From the NCBI GenBank assembly GCA_963576725.1, contig OY755241.1, positions 59,331,071-59,395,070 of the forward strand: 64,000 bases of DNA. The letters run 5' to 3'. This document shows, piece after piece, positions 10,945-21,960 of the stretch. How positions within the stretch are numbered: position 1 is the first letter of the stretch; each line of letters starts with the position of its first letter. The notes beneath the pieces were generated by a model that had not been told where the DNA came from, did not search any database, and saw only the letters and a list, made by a program, of their open reading frames with translations. The translations under genes were made by a program, and so were the position numbers. Source of the stretch: Azorinus chamasolen. Taxonomy: Eukaryota; Mollusca; Bivalvia; Cardiida; Solecurtidae.

Positions 10945-11540
10945 TTCTATCTATCTTTATATACTGCAACACCCTTTTGCAAGTATTATGTGCAGCTGCG
11001 CGTCAGTGCCGTTAGTAAGTAAAAGTTAAAGTAGGAGAAAGATAGAAGAGTGCTATTTATATTATTTGTTAAAAGAAGTATAATACAGTTTAAAAGATGA
11101 TAAAAACACTGTTCCCACTTAGAAATAATGGATGATATTGCTTACTGCCAGATTGAATTGTTCAAGATCTGACAGCAAGACAACATGAGAAGGGAGGCAA
11201 TTCCACAAGATGATGGTTGCTGGGGAAAAAGGAATATTTGTAGTAGTCTACAGGGGTAAAAATCTGTCGGTATGAAAGAGGGTGCATGTGACGTGTAGCT
11301 CTCAGAGGGTGTTGAAGATAATGGGGTGGCGGTATGGCTACAAGGCCATGGACTACCTTGTAGAACATGACAAGGCGGGCATCAGCTCTCCTGTTTTGTA
11401 GGGACCTCCAGCCTAGCTGCTCTTGCATCCTAGAGACGCTATCATATGTGGAGTAATTATTACTTACCCAGCGGACAGCCCTTCGCCGTACCATTTCGGT
11501 TTGACTGATTTGCTGTTTCGTGTATGGGCTCCACACTGTA
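10945..11540 (-). pseudogene. 3' end of a CR1/L2-like LINE (reverse transcriptase C-terminus)
   Basis: The reverse strand at 11536-11162 encodes about 124 residues resembling the C-terminal part of CR1/L2-group reverse transcriptases: EMVRRRAVRWVSNNYST, then LGWRSLQNRRADARLVMFYK, HGLVAIPPPHYL and DYYKYSFFPS. The catalytic domain is absent. Downstream on the same strand is an untranslated tail with TTGCAAAAGGGTGTTGCAG ending in AGATAGATAG near 10945, as expected of a LINE 3' end with a microsatellite tail. This is a 5'-truncated dead insertion. The clade call is from memory of the motif, not a search. Confidence 0.7.
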
Positions 11541-12210
11541 ATTTGTTCAATTCAAATGAATTTAACTATAAAAAAAATATATATCATTATTTTTCATATG
11601 TTCTGTTCAGTTATTTTAGTGTGTATGTAATTCCTGTAATAAAAGCTGCTTAGACACATCAGTGGGGATTAGCACCCCAACCGTGCATGTACAGATATAG
11701 CCAAAAGGACGCTGGTTTACACATCAATGAACACAGATTAAACATGTGCGAACCGTAAGTCACACGATTGCATAAAATTACGCAATATTTTATGACACCC
11801 ATGGTCACTTTTCGTACAGCTCGGGGTGTTAAATAATACATGTTTATAATAAATGGCTTTATCTCTTAATTGATCGCAAAAATAATGGTACCTATAGCGA
11901 CCTGCAAAACTTGCAGCCATTTGCGATCCACGAACTTAGTTCAAATCGAGGTAATGAAAGGTACACTAAGAAGTTAAGATATGACTGCAATAAAAAATAA
12001 ATTCAAATGTAAATTCTATACTACAGTACATGAACAATATGAGTCGTCCACAGTGTCTCCTTTTATAAGGAGGTGTGGTTTATGATGTGGGTTTTTTTCG
12101 CATAGAAGGCAGGCATCAAATCATTAAACAAATTAATTAATTTCCGTCTGACACTTTAACATCGTGAATGTAACCTTGCGTGTAATAATTTAGATCCTTC
12201 TCCATGACCC

Positions 12211-13418
12211 TTTTTAGCTCACCAGAGCACAAAGTGCTCAGGGTGAGCTTTTGTGATCGCCTGATTTCCGTCGTCCCGCGTCAACAATTTGAACCTTTAA
12301 AAATCTTCTCCTCTGAATCTACAGGGTTCTCAGCTTTCATCTTTGGTACATAGCATCACCTATAGGTCCTCTACAAAAGTTATATAAATTATGGCCCTGG
12401 GGTCAAAATTGGCCCCGCCCCAGGGGTGGCCAGTTTTCAATGGAAACAAATAGTGAAATCTTTGAAAATCTTCTCCTCTGAAACTGGAAGGCTCTCAGCT
12501 TGCATATTTGGCACAGATCATCATGTTCAGGTCCTCTACAAAAGTTATATAAATTATGCCCCTGGGGTCAAAATTGGCCCCGCCCCAGGGGTGGGCATTT
12601 TTCAATAGAAACATATAGTGAAATCTTTGAAAATCTTCTCCTCTGAAACTGGAAGGCGCTCAGCTTTCATATTTGGCACAGAGCATCATGTTCAGGTCCT
12701 CTACAAAAGTTATATTAATTATGACCCTGGGGTCAAAATTGGCCCTGCCCCAGGGGTGGGTAGTTTTCAGAATAGAAACAAATAGTGAAATCTTTGAAAA
12801 TCTTCTCCTCTGAAACTGAAAGGCTTTCATATTGGGCACAGAGCATCATGTTCAGGTCCCCTACCAAAGTTATATAAATTATGGCCCTGGGGTCAAAATT
12901 GGGTGCATATTTGGCACATAGCATCATGTTTAGGTCCTCTACAAACGTTATATTAATTATGGCCCTGGGGTTCAAATTGGCCCCGCCCCAGGGATTGGAA
13001 GTTTTCAATAGAAACATATAGTGAAATCTTTGAAAATCTTCTCCTCTGAAACTGGAAGGCGCTCAGCTTTCATATTTGGCACAGAGCATCATGTTCAGGT
13101 CATCTACAAAAGTTATATAAATTATGGCCCTGGGGTCAAAATTGGCCCCGCCCCAGGGGTGGGTAGTTTTCAGTAGAAACATATAGAGAAAACTTTGAAA
13201 ATCTTCTCCTCTGAAACTGAAAGGTTCTCAGCTTTCATATTTGGCTCATAGCATCATGTTCAAGTCATCTACAAAAGTTATATAAATTATGTCCCTGGGG
13301 TCAAAATTGGCCCGCCCCAGGGCCGGCTAGTTTTCTATAAAAGCATATAGTGAAAACTTTGAAAATCTTCTCCTCTGATTGTCTGGTGAGCGCTTCAGGG
13401 CCATTCTGGCCCTCTTGT
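12211..13418 (+). mobile_element. Pearl-like tandem-repeat-cored element, copy 2
   Basis: Starts TTTTTAGCTCACCAGAGCAC, a hairpin with GTGCTCAGGGTGAGC. Ends GGTGAGCGCTTCAGGGCC and GGCCCTCTTGTTT. The core holds about seven units of roughly 165 bp, each with CTTCTCCTCTGAAACTGGAA, TTTCATATTTGGCACAGAGC, GGTCCTCTACAAAAGTTATA and CCCTGGGGTCAAAATTGGCC. One unit near 12860-12960 is shortened. It is the same subfamily as 25871-27814, with the first ~120 bp nearly identical. No coding capacity. Confidence 0.75.
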
Positions 13419-13534
13419 TTATAAGGGTTAGCAATCGGCAGAAAAGATACAGATATATTATCAGGTATTTTGGCCAGAGAATCTGACATCGGCTTCTTCT
13501 CTGCAGCTGTATCCGCCATTTTGTGTGAAACCGA

Positions 13535-13660
13535 GTCTGCAAGTTTCTGTTTTCTCGTGGGATCACCTCCTTTCAGAATTTTTAAAGTTTGGTGATGGTG
13601 GCGTTTTGTGTGTGGCTTTTCCTGCTTGACTTTACTACTTTTTTTATTAAAGTCACCAAT
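13535..13660 (-). repeat. Fragment shared with family I region
   Basis: The reverse strand reads ATTCTGAAAGGAGGTGATCCC and GCAGACTCGGTTTCA, matching the start of the 19.7-20.1 kb copy, next to GTGTGTGGCTTTTCCTGCTT, which recurs at 19.9, 41.4 and 53.4 kb. In all of these the frame reads like ILKGGDP followed by basic residues, so a decayed coding tail is possible. Family not recognised. Confidence 0.35.
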
Positions 13661-14046
13661 AATACAAATTCCGATAATTACAAACAATGAATATTGCTGA
13701 CTATTTTTTTCACTTTTTTCATTTAGTCTTGCAAATTGGTTTTACAAAAGAAAAGCGTTAATTTTAAAACAAACGCTTCCTCGATTCCTTCCAAATCAAA
13801 ATAATGAAGCAAAAAGGTGGTTCAGTAAAAAACGCGGGTCTATTGTCAAAAACGGAGATAAAATCCATCCGGTTAAAATTACAGTAGCATAATTATTTAC
13901 AAAAACAACTCGTGATAACAGCAATTTCATGTTAAGGCATCAAATCGAAATATGACGATAATATTGTGACGTCAAATCTTATACTACACTTGTTGGAGAT
14001 AAACAAGGACATGATGGTTATAATTATTAACCCAGAGACAAGCAAA

Positions 14047-14223
14047 GTTATGTGATAAATAGAGGATCGGTTGCGAGTTGTCTTTAAAGATCGCATGTCC
14101 CTAAACGAGCCTTAGAAAATGTTATTAAGAGAGCCTTTGGCGAGCTTAATAACATTTTCTTGGTGAGTTTAGGAACATGTGATCTTAAAAGACAACGAGC
14201 ACCAGATTCTTTTTCTCACATAA
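14047..14223. repeat. Long imperfect hairpin (family J)
   Basis: The outer arms TTATGTGA and TCACATAA enclose nested pairing: GTTGTCTTTAAAGATCGCATG with CATGTGATCTTAAAAGACAAC, and GAAAATGTTATTAAG with CTTAATAACATTTTC. Span about 177 bp. A hairpin of similar layout but different sequence is at 44757-44886. Confidence 0.6.
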
Positions 14224-14414
14224 CCAAAACAGTGTAGATCTAGATCTACTTTTGCCCTTTTAATGACATGTAAACATTGGTTTTTCCATGTTTGACGTCA
14301 TATATATTCAAAAGTGTTCTTACACGTGAAACTGATAAGAGAATCTTAACCCGTTGTTCTAACCCGTAGATAAGGGATGTTATGTGAGAAATAAAGTTCT
14401 TATCAAAACAATAC

Positions 14415-14590
14415 TTAACCCATTTGTTGCCACAATCCAATATATGGGACATAGGCAAAGAGTGCTTACTGATAGGAATTTCAATGTAAAACAAACCGAA
14501 ATTGAAAATTTAGGCCAGGTATCCCTCAGATCAAAAATGGACTAATCCAATATATAAACATGGAAGAATCCACTGGGCGCAAATGGGTTA
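14415..14590. repeat. Family G element, hairpin lost
   Basis: TTAACCCATTTGTTGCCACAA at the left and GGGCGCAAATGGGTTAA at the right, TTAA on both sides. Internally it matches the 3045-3270 copy (TAGGAATTTCAATGTAAAAC, GGACTAATCCAATATATAAA), but the hairpin has been deleted at AAAGAGTGCTTACTG. Confidence 0.6.
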
Positions 14591-14682
14591 ATTCTGAACA
14601 TCACCATTAAAAATCGTAAGTCAGTTTACTCCAAGCAATTACGTCGCAGTATATAAATTAAATAACAAACTAGAGGTTTTTT

Positions 14683-15930
14683 TTGTCACAAAAACAGATG
14701 TCTCCCCCTCCCAACCTCTTTCCAATACACAAGTGTAATGTCTGTAACTCCAAACTTATCAGGGTCTAATTTTTAAGTCATCAGGGGCAATAACTCCAAC
14801 ATTGTCAGGGGGAGACAATTCAAAAGCCCCAGGTACACAAAAGCACATGCTAGTCAACATTCTTGTGAAGTTTGGTGACTCTAGTACTAGTGGTTTCAGA
14901 GATACATGTGACACAAAGTAAAGTTTCTCTTATTTTAAGTCATAAGGGGCAGTAACTCCAAAGTTATCAGGGGGAGACAATTAAAAATACCAGATGCACA
15001 AAAACTCATGCTGGTACACATTCCTGTGAAGTTTGGTGACTCTAGCCATACTGGTTTAAGAGATACATGCAGCACAAAGATTCTCTAATTTTAAGTTATC
15101 ATATCAGGGGCAGTAACTCAAGAATTATCAGGGGGAGACAATTAAAATAAAGCAGGTGCACAACAACTCATGCTGGTCAAGATTCCTGTAAAGTTTGGTG
15201 ACTCTAGCCCTAGTGGTTTTAAAGATATGCATGACATAAAGTTTCTCTAATTTTAATTTATCATATCAGGGGCAATTACTCCAAAGTTATCAAGGGGAGA
15301 CAATTCAAAATTCCCAGGTGCACAACAACTCATGCTGGTGAACATTCCTGTGAAGTTTGGTGGCTCTAGCCCCAGTGGTTTCAGAGATATGCACGACACT
15401 AAGTAAAGTTTGTCTAATTTTAAGTCATCAGGGGCAGTAACTCCAAAGTTAACAGGGGGAGACAATTCAAAAAACCCAATAGCAAAACAACTCATGCTAG
15501 TGAACAATCCTGTGAAGTTTGCTGACTCTAGCCCTACTGGTTTCAGAGATACGCTCGACACAAAGTTTGTATGAATTTAAGTTCATATCAGGGGCAATAA
15601 CTCAAGAATTATCAGGGGGAGACAATTCAAAAACCATAGGTGCACAACAACCCATGCTGGTGAACATTCCTGTGAAGTTTGGTGACTCTAGTACTAGCGG
15701 TTTCAGAGATACGCGCGACACAAAGTTTTTCTAATTTTAAGTCATCAGGGGCAATAACTCCGAAGTTATCAGGGGGAGACAATTCAAAAAACCCTGGTGA
15801 ACATTCCTGTGAAGTTTGGTGACTCTAGCCCAACTGGTTTCAGAGATACGCGCGACAAAAGTTTGTGACGGACAGACAGACAACTCTGGCAAAAACAATA
15901 TATCTCCCCATAAATGGGGGAGACATAATT
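14683..15930 (+). mobile_element. Tandem-repeat-cored element with ATGTCTCCCC ends
   Basis: ATGTCTCCCCCTCCC near 14699 and GGGGGAGACATAATTAC near 15918 form an inverted pair at the two ends. Between them are seven units of about 160 bp. The GGGGCAATAACTCC box starts near 14782, 14945, 15105, 15267, 15429, 15589 and 15747. Each unit also has CAGGGGGAGACAATT, CATTCCTGTGAAGTTTGGTG and GTTTCAGAGATACG. The 3' part has GACGGACAGACAGACAACTC. Frames at 15253-15734 are by-products. A related, more degraded end pair lies at 19.3-20.2 kb. Confidence 0.7.
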
Positions 15931-16189
15931 ACAAATAGTTTATGTACCCCACCACAGCAAGGGATGTGTTTGCATATCTGAAAAGAACAAAGAAAATTAC
16001 TTTATAATTATTTTAATTACTCGGACACCCAATCGTCCCTCCCTACTGAACATCAATGCTGTAATGCACCATTTTGATACCATTAAGTAAGGATCTCCTA
16101 CTTTCAGACAGTATTTACTTCACAACAGCAGGTGTTAAATTCTTGTTAGGCGGTCTTAAAAAGTAAAAAAGCCCCGTATATCATTCTCA

Positions 16190-16285
16190 GTGCTGTTATA
16201 TTTTCTGGTGCTTCGGGATCATTAGTTTCGATGTTATTACTTTTAAAAATTGAATACCGCTTAAGCCGGCTTTTAATAACTGCCG
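16190..16285 (-). repeat. Dispersed repeat family I, partial inverse copy
   Basis: GTTATATTTTCTGGTGCTTCG, GATGTTATTACTTTTAAAAA and ATACCGCTTAAGCCGG match other family I copies. The GTGTTGCACTTT part is missing. Confidence 0.45.
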
Positions 16286-16338
16286 TTTAATTTAACATTG
16301 CTGCTTTTCCTTTCGACGGATTTCTTACTTTCAGAACT

Positions 16339-16446
16339 TACCTAGTACAGTTAAACCTTTCTATAACGGCCAATAAATTACATCAAGTATTTTGTGTTAA
16401 ACGGGGTGGCTGCTTAAAGCCACGTGAAAGGAAAACAGAACGCTCC
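16339..16446. repeat. Left half of a family C hairpin element
   Basis: Matches one arm of the complete copy at 54636-54846 (AAACCTTTCTATAACGGCCA, ATTACATCAAGTATT, GGTGGCTGCTTAAAGCC). It stops at the palindrome centre (GAACGCTCCCCCC), where sequence associated with the Penelope-like element begins. The break falls exactly at the hairpin centre. Confidence 0.6.
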
Positions 16447-16454
16447 CCCCACTG

Positions 16455-16800
16455 TCACAGTGAACTAGTGTAAGTACAAAAATGAGTCATGCAGGAAACA
16501 CAACATACAGAACAAACAGTCGCCCGAACAGCAACACGATGAAACAGCAAATGTACATAACTATAAAAACAACAAGAGACGCACAAAGACAAAACAAACA
16601 TACAATAGGGGGAAGATGGAAGTACCGTCTTGGAACGGTCAGTGACAAAATTCACTGGGGGTTAAACCGGTTTATGGGCGCCCAACCTCACACTTATTCC
16701 ATCCCCACCCTAAAAGACAAACTGTAAATAAACGTATCCCCTCTCCGACTAATCTACAACAACCGCGATGGCAAATACAGTGGTAAAGTGCATGTATAAC
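16455..16800. repeat. Duplicated ~330-bp block, probable untranslated part of the Penelope-like element
   Basis: Closely similar to 57123-57450: AGTACAAAAATGAGTCATGC at one end, CCCCTCTCCGACTAATCTAC and AATACAGTGGTAAAGTGCAT at the other. It lies immediately 3' of the minus-strand reverse transcriptase, so it may be its 3' untranslated region. The plus strand has an open frame (16482-16727) beginning MSHAGNTTYRTNSRPNSNT, which is also open in the second copy. I cannot say whether it is translated. Confidence 0.55.
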
Positions 16801-16820
16801 GAAACATTTAAGTGAAAAAA

Positions 16821-18561
16821 CTATCCACCTATCGCTAGTGTACTCAATGATTGAGCTGCAAACAGAGTAACTGTAGAAAAAAAATAAAGGGTACGACAAA
16901 AACGAAATAGTACAGATATCCGACGTTCTCCTTCCATTTCTGGATTTAAGAGGTCGCCTTCATAGAGTACTAAACCTTTCTTGTCGGCGTACATGCAAAG
17001 AGGCCAGCGTGATTGCCAACTGTAAAAGGGTTCACAACCAAACATGCAGTATGTTGTAGTACTACAGGATCATATCCCTTTTTAATGATTTTTTTAACAT
17101 ATTTGATGAACAAAGTGAGAAAATGGGTATATCCAATAATTTTACGAAGTTTGTAAATCACATCACCATAAAATTCAGGATGTGAAATACCGTGTCGCAG
17201 AAGCGCCTTGAGATTACATTGGTTCTTGCCAATAAGCGAGAGATTTCGATAGTAAAATTTAGAGAAAACATTTCTTAGTTTATGGTATCTATATCCTTTC
17301 TTAAGCAGTTTTTCAGTTAAAAAGAGATTTCGACTGTTAAAATCGTCAATAGATGAACAAGCTCTAGCAAAACGAATAAGTTGAGATATATAAACCCCGT
17401 AAGATGGAGCACGGGGAACATCCCCGTCAAGATGAGGAAAATTAACAATATTAAAATCAAAATCATCTCTTTTGTCATATATTTTATAAGAAATCATTCC
17501 ATTATCAATTTTAAGGTCTAGATCAAGAAACGCTGCATACTTGTCGGACGGGTTAGCTTTATTCAATTTGAGTTCTTTAGGATAAATTGTAGGAATCAGA
17601 GCATCAAAGAAAGGGTTATCTAAGTTAAAAATATCATCCAAATATCGACAAGTTTCATTGAAGGCTTTTATAACATCTTCTTGTGATTGAGGATTCAAAC
17701 GCAACATGAAATCTCTCTCCTAGCAGTACAAAAACAAATCTGCGACAAGTGGTGCACAATTCGTACCCATGGGAATACCAATTACCTGACGGTATATTGC
17801 ATTCCCATAACGTACACATATGTTATCCAAAAGAAAGGTTAGTGATTCGCAAACTTCTGAGCAAGTCCATTTGGTGTAATATTCCATTTGCTCGTCAGTA
17901 AAGAAAGCTTTTTCAGCAGTACGGGCCAAGAATGATGTTTTTTCCCGGGAAAATACTTTCTGGATTAAGTTAGTAGGCTTATTCTTAACTAAAATATGAG
18001 GAAGAGTTGTGTACAGAGTAGAAAAATCGTACGTGCTTACAGTGGATGCAAGATACCTTTTGTTCTTTGGTCACAAACTCTTAATAGACCAGAAAAGATT
18101 TATTCCAGAATGTTCATGTCTTATCACAGTAGAATTTTACATGTTCCTTTACCTTCGTTAAACAAGAAGTCAAAAGTATAGACAATTTAGTAGTTGTACA
18201 TGAACTAGAATTTGCAATGAAACGCGCTTTATATGGTTTTTATGTAGTTTTTGGTAACCAATACATTGCAGGAAGTTTATGTTGTGTAATTTTAATATCG
18301 GTTCCAAGTTGTTCACACTTTTTGACATGGTCTGACGATGGTCTTTTCGGCAGGAACAAAAACGTATTTTGAATGGAAATCCTGTAACCCCTTTTTAAGA
18401 TGTCTAAAAGAAATTCTAGGTTTAGGTGGAAGAAGGTGTTTATTAGAGCTATAAAAGGAAATGCGTTTATCAATTATATCAAAAATTAGTTTTTTCCAAC
18501 TAAAAAGAGCATTAGACTCAACATGTTCTCTTCGACACCATTTAATACTAAAATTTTGCAA
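16821..18561 (-). pseudogene. Decayed Penelope-like reverse transcriptase, copy 1
   Basis: Read on the minus strand from 18561. An N-terminal segment has FHSKYVFVPAEK, then KLPAMYWLPK and SSSCTTTKLS. Next comes STYDFSTLYTTLPH (RT motif A region), then VIGIPMGTNCAPLVADLFLY (motif B region, near 17750-17810), RYLDDIF (the YxDD catalytic motif, near 17640) and a long conserved C-terminus (SYGVYISQLIRFARA, YRYHKLRNVFSKFYY, HPEFYGD, GYDPVVLQHTACLVVNPFTV). Lesions include a TAA after WLPK (near 18237), a frameshift near 18060, an in-frame TAG near 17720 (before ERDFM), and a frame change near 17000. No endonuclease domain was found. The Penelope assignment is from recalled family motifs; another non-LTR or DIRS-like type is possible. 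Confidence 0.75.
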
Positions 18562-19307
18562 AGCCTCCGCAATCTGAATTTTAAACCATTTGTGTTTTCA
18601 AAACCACACGATATCACTATGTAGACATATTTGTAAAAAACAACCTCAAAGTCCCAACGCCACACTAATGATGCACATGATAGATATTAAAATTTGCAAC
18701 TACATGTATAACTTTAATGGCTTCAAATTACTTTCCCTTTTAATTACTTACATACCGAAACTTCAGCCATCGGTGCCCACTGGCCAGTGTCCCTTGTAAA
18801 GGACACATACAAACAGCGTAAACCTAGACCAGAACATGAACGGTTTGTTTGCCCCTTCGATGCAAATCGCTTATGCTACGAAGTCTCCAAATCCACATTA
18901 CTGGTTTCAAATGATATTTTTAATTGAAATTAAGTTTTACGGTTTCACGCTACATTCCCCTTAAATTGCTTAATCTATTGGTGTCCGGTGTCCCTTTAAA
19001 GGACATGCAAACAGTGGATGAACCATCTGATCAAGGTATGCACGTTTTTTTCGAACCCACCCCACCTCACCCTTCTCAACATGCAAAATGGACGGGTTCA
19101 AAGATAGGACCGGATTCCCATTTATAATATGGGAAAAAATGGGGTTAATAAAATTTACCATTCCATCAGTGATCTGTTCCATTACATACACGAATTACTC
19201 TTACGGTTAACTAGATACTATAATTTATCAATAATTCGTGATAACTTTAAAGAAGATTTTAATTATGAGGTTTTGATGGAGCAATTCAATTTATACCATT
19301 AAACTAG

Positions 19308-20185
19308 AAGTTTTTGCCACAAAAAAAAAAATAGAACCCCCCCCCACACACACACACACACACACACACACTTACACACATACACACTGCGACATATTGT
19401 CACATTTCTGTACATGAGAACTCGACCGGACAAGATGTATGATAGACAGACAAAACAGACTAACAAAAACAATATGTAAAGGAAAATAACTAAATATTGC
19501 TACCATTGTAATGGACTTGATGAAATATACTTCCCCTCATAAGTGCTTTCCACACCACATTTTTTCAAGAAAAAAATGATATTAGATAATAACTCCAAAA
19601 ATAGGAGTTATCGTCCGGACAAAATTTAATTAGTGTGAAGAAATATACAAGTGAAAATAAAAACAATATTAGTGAAGCCAGAGTTATGGACCTTGTGCAT
19701 GACACTTCCTCTCATTATGCTCTTTCCATATATGAAGTTTCAACCAACCGGCATCAGGCATATAGAATTCTGAAGGGTGGTGATCCCCGGAAGCAAAAAT
19801 TGCAACACAAAAAGAGAAAATTGCAGACTCGGTTTTATCTTGTGGCTTTACCGTTTCTTGTTTGATGGTGTTTGATGCGGTGTCATTTCGTGTGTGACTC
19901 TCCCTGTTTGACTATTTTTCCATATTTATTGTGTCTGTTCATGAGCAGTAATTGAAAGTGCAACACTGCTCACGCCCCCTAGCTAGCACCGACTTTAGCG
20001 GTATTCATTTTCAGAACAAGTACTGAAATTCATGATCTCGAAGGATCAGAAGGTATAACAACACTGAATTTATCGTCCAGACAAAAAAGTGTGACAGACA
20101 GACGGACGGACAGAGAGACAAACAACTCACAAAACCAATATGTCTCCCAAATATAAATATTGGGAGAGACATAATAAAGCTGAGT
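19308..20185 (+). repeat. Degraded composite: microsatellite, family I repeat and GGGAGAGACAT end
   Basis: Starts GTTTTTGCCACAAAA like the 14.7 kb element, then a C9 run and a (CA)n tract (about 19345-19371). It ends GACAGACGGACGGACAGAG, then TATTGGGAGAGACATAATAA near 20160, matching the right end of the 14.7-15.9 kb element. Between them at 19740-20070 is a family I copy (GGGTGGTGATCCCCGGAAG, GAGCAGTAATTGAAAGTGCA, GCGGTATTCATTTTCAGAAC). No intact tandem core remains. Confidence 0.5.
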
Positions 20186-20339
20186 TCCATTTCGTCAGAA
20201 GAAATGTTATGCAATTTGACATTATTCACAATTACATGTATGTTTATATTCGTAACGACAAACATGAACGAAGAATTTCCATCTACTGTAGACCCTGCCC
20301 TAAGCGGTCATTCATTTATTAAACATAGGAGTCGCAACA

Positions 20340-20408
20340 GCAGGTGGTTACTTAATACAGGGCAAATACAATACAGAAAGCTCCTCGCATTAAGTTACCA
20401 CCTGTCAT
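20340..20408. repeat. Family B hairpin remnant
   Basis: GCAGGTGGTTACTTAATACAG and CGCATTAAGTTACCACCTGTC form the arms, with GAAAGCTCC between them. The centre and both ends are lost. Confidence 0.5.
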
Positions 20409-21960
20409 ACAGATGCATACTTAGACCTTTAACCAGATACCCTGGGTTCCCATTAGGGATACTCTTAGTGACAAGCTGAGATATATCAGGGTCAATGTCA
20501 CGTGCAATGTAATTCAGGGAAGCTGTTTGATAAGTCTTCAGCGTAGTGCTGACTTTCCCTGAGAATTTCGCATTAAAAGTAACAGATTGCAAATATGCAA
20601 AAGCTATCTGCCACTCCGAATTTCGCATTAAAAGTAACGGACTAAAAACAAGGGCATGTTGTATTGCTATGCAAGACATGAGTCCCCCACCGGACTAAAA
20701 AAAACCTCCACTCTCCCACTAATGACAGGGGTAGCACCACTGAATGTATTATCCTGAATTACAAGGACAGGTACATGAAACTTGGTAGAGTGTCCCTGTA
20801 CTTTGAGAGTACATTCAATATATAATCCAACACGCGAACCATCAGCAGTAGAAAAAGAAAGTCCAAAATCACCAAGAGGTAAAATTTCAGAAGAAATAGA
20901 CTTGGCAGCAGACTCAGATATGGTAGAAACCATAGTACCAGAATCTATTAATGCCTCAAAAGGCTTGTCATTCAAAAGAATGCATTCTTTGTTCCCAATC
21001 TGAGTGCCAGGGGTCTGCAACTGGTCCAGCTTCTGCAATACCGTATCCAGCTTAGAGTCAAACTGACTCTGTAACCTGGACTCCACCTTAGACACTTACA
21101 GATTGAGCTTCTGCTCCAAGTCATTAAAACGACTCTCAAAAGAAAATGATTGGTCTGACATGACCGCATTGGCCTGAGCCTTGAACTTGCACGAAGTCTG
21201 AGTGGGCGTAACATGCCGAGTGAGGGAGATCTCTTTTTCGACCTAGCGGATTTCCCTAAGTAGGGTGTTGCAATCCGTCGAAGTGTCATAATTATGACGA
21301 GTCTGCGCCTTAATATTATCTGACGCAAGAGAACCCCAACATTTATGTCGTGCAAGGTCGTCCTTAGAGGCAGCGGTAAGCAGACCTTTGTCTATAGCAG
21401 ACTGTAAAATGGTCTCCAACCTGCAACAGAAACATAAGACTGACTCTTCTGGCTTCTGTTAAGCATTAAAACATCCCTGCATAATCATGTTCTGGGTACA
21501 GACATCTCCAAACATGGCATCTAATTTATTTAAAATATCAGACGCAGAAGCAGGTTCACCTAAAGGGATTATTATCTTCCTAGCCGTACCCTTTAAGGAC
21601 CTACGCATGGCCAAAAGTATAACATGATCGGGGTCACTCTGGAGGAACATTATCTCGTACCTCCACTCACTGTAGACGCATTCACCTTTCTGCAATTGTT
21701 CATCACCTTAAATTGAAGGTAGTTTTTGAATATAAGGGGAGATAGTCGAAGGCTTGCCAGTTCCCAAATTATCAAAGGCTTGCCAGTTCCAAAATTATCA
21801 TTGCAAACAGGGATGGAACTCGTAAAACTCTTGCCCCTACCCAGGCAATACTTCAGGGGTGTAACTATAGCTTTGATATTAAATTGACTGATAGCCATGG
21901 TGAGGTAGGAAATCAAAAGGAAACAAAGGACAAAATGAAAATAAACTAGAACTTTTATCC
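20400..21960 (-). pseudogene. Decayed retrotransposon gag-protease (Ty3/gypsy or PNMA-like)
   Basis: Minus strand. The 5' part (about 21700-21360) encodes a gag-like helical region: WRYEIMFLQSDPDHVILLA, RRSLKGTARKIIIPLGEPA, NMIMQGCFNA, then RHKCWGSLASDN in another frame. A short charged linker follows (about 21150-21010). The next domain is a retropepsin-like aspartic protease with ALIDSGTMVSTIS as the D-S/T-G active site (near 20945). After it, about 20680-20400 has GKVSTTLKTYQTASLNYIA. In-frame stops occur at about 21243 (TAG) and 21099 (TAA) and the gag frame shifts near 21460. No reverse transcriptase or integrase follows, so the copy is truncated. Resemblance is to invertebrate PNMA-type gag proteins (recalled motifs). 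Confidence 0.65.

Noticed and set aside
12733..13687. Open frames of 94 and 128 residues over the tandem units
   Set aside because: The frames run through ~165-bp repeats with no conserved reading frame between units; only the portion beyond 13430 might be decayed coding sequence.
14246..14494. 82-residue minus-strand frame
   Set aside because: It spans a family G element and unrelated flank; no domain.
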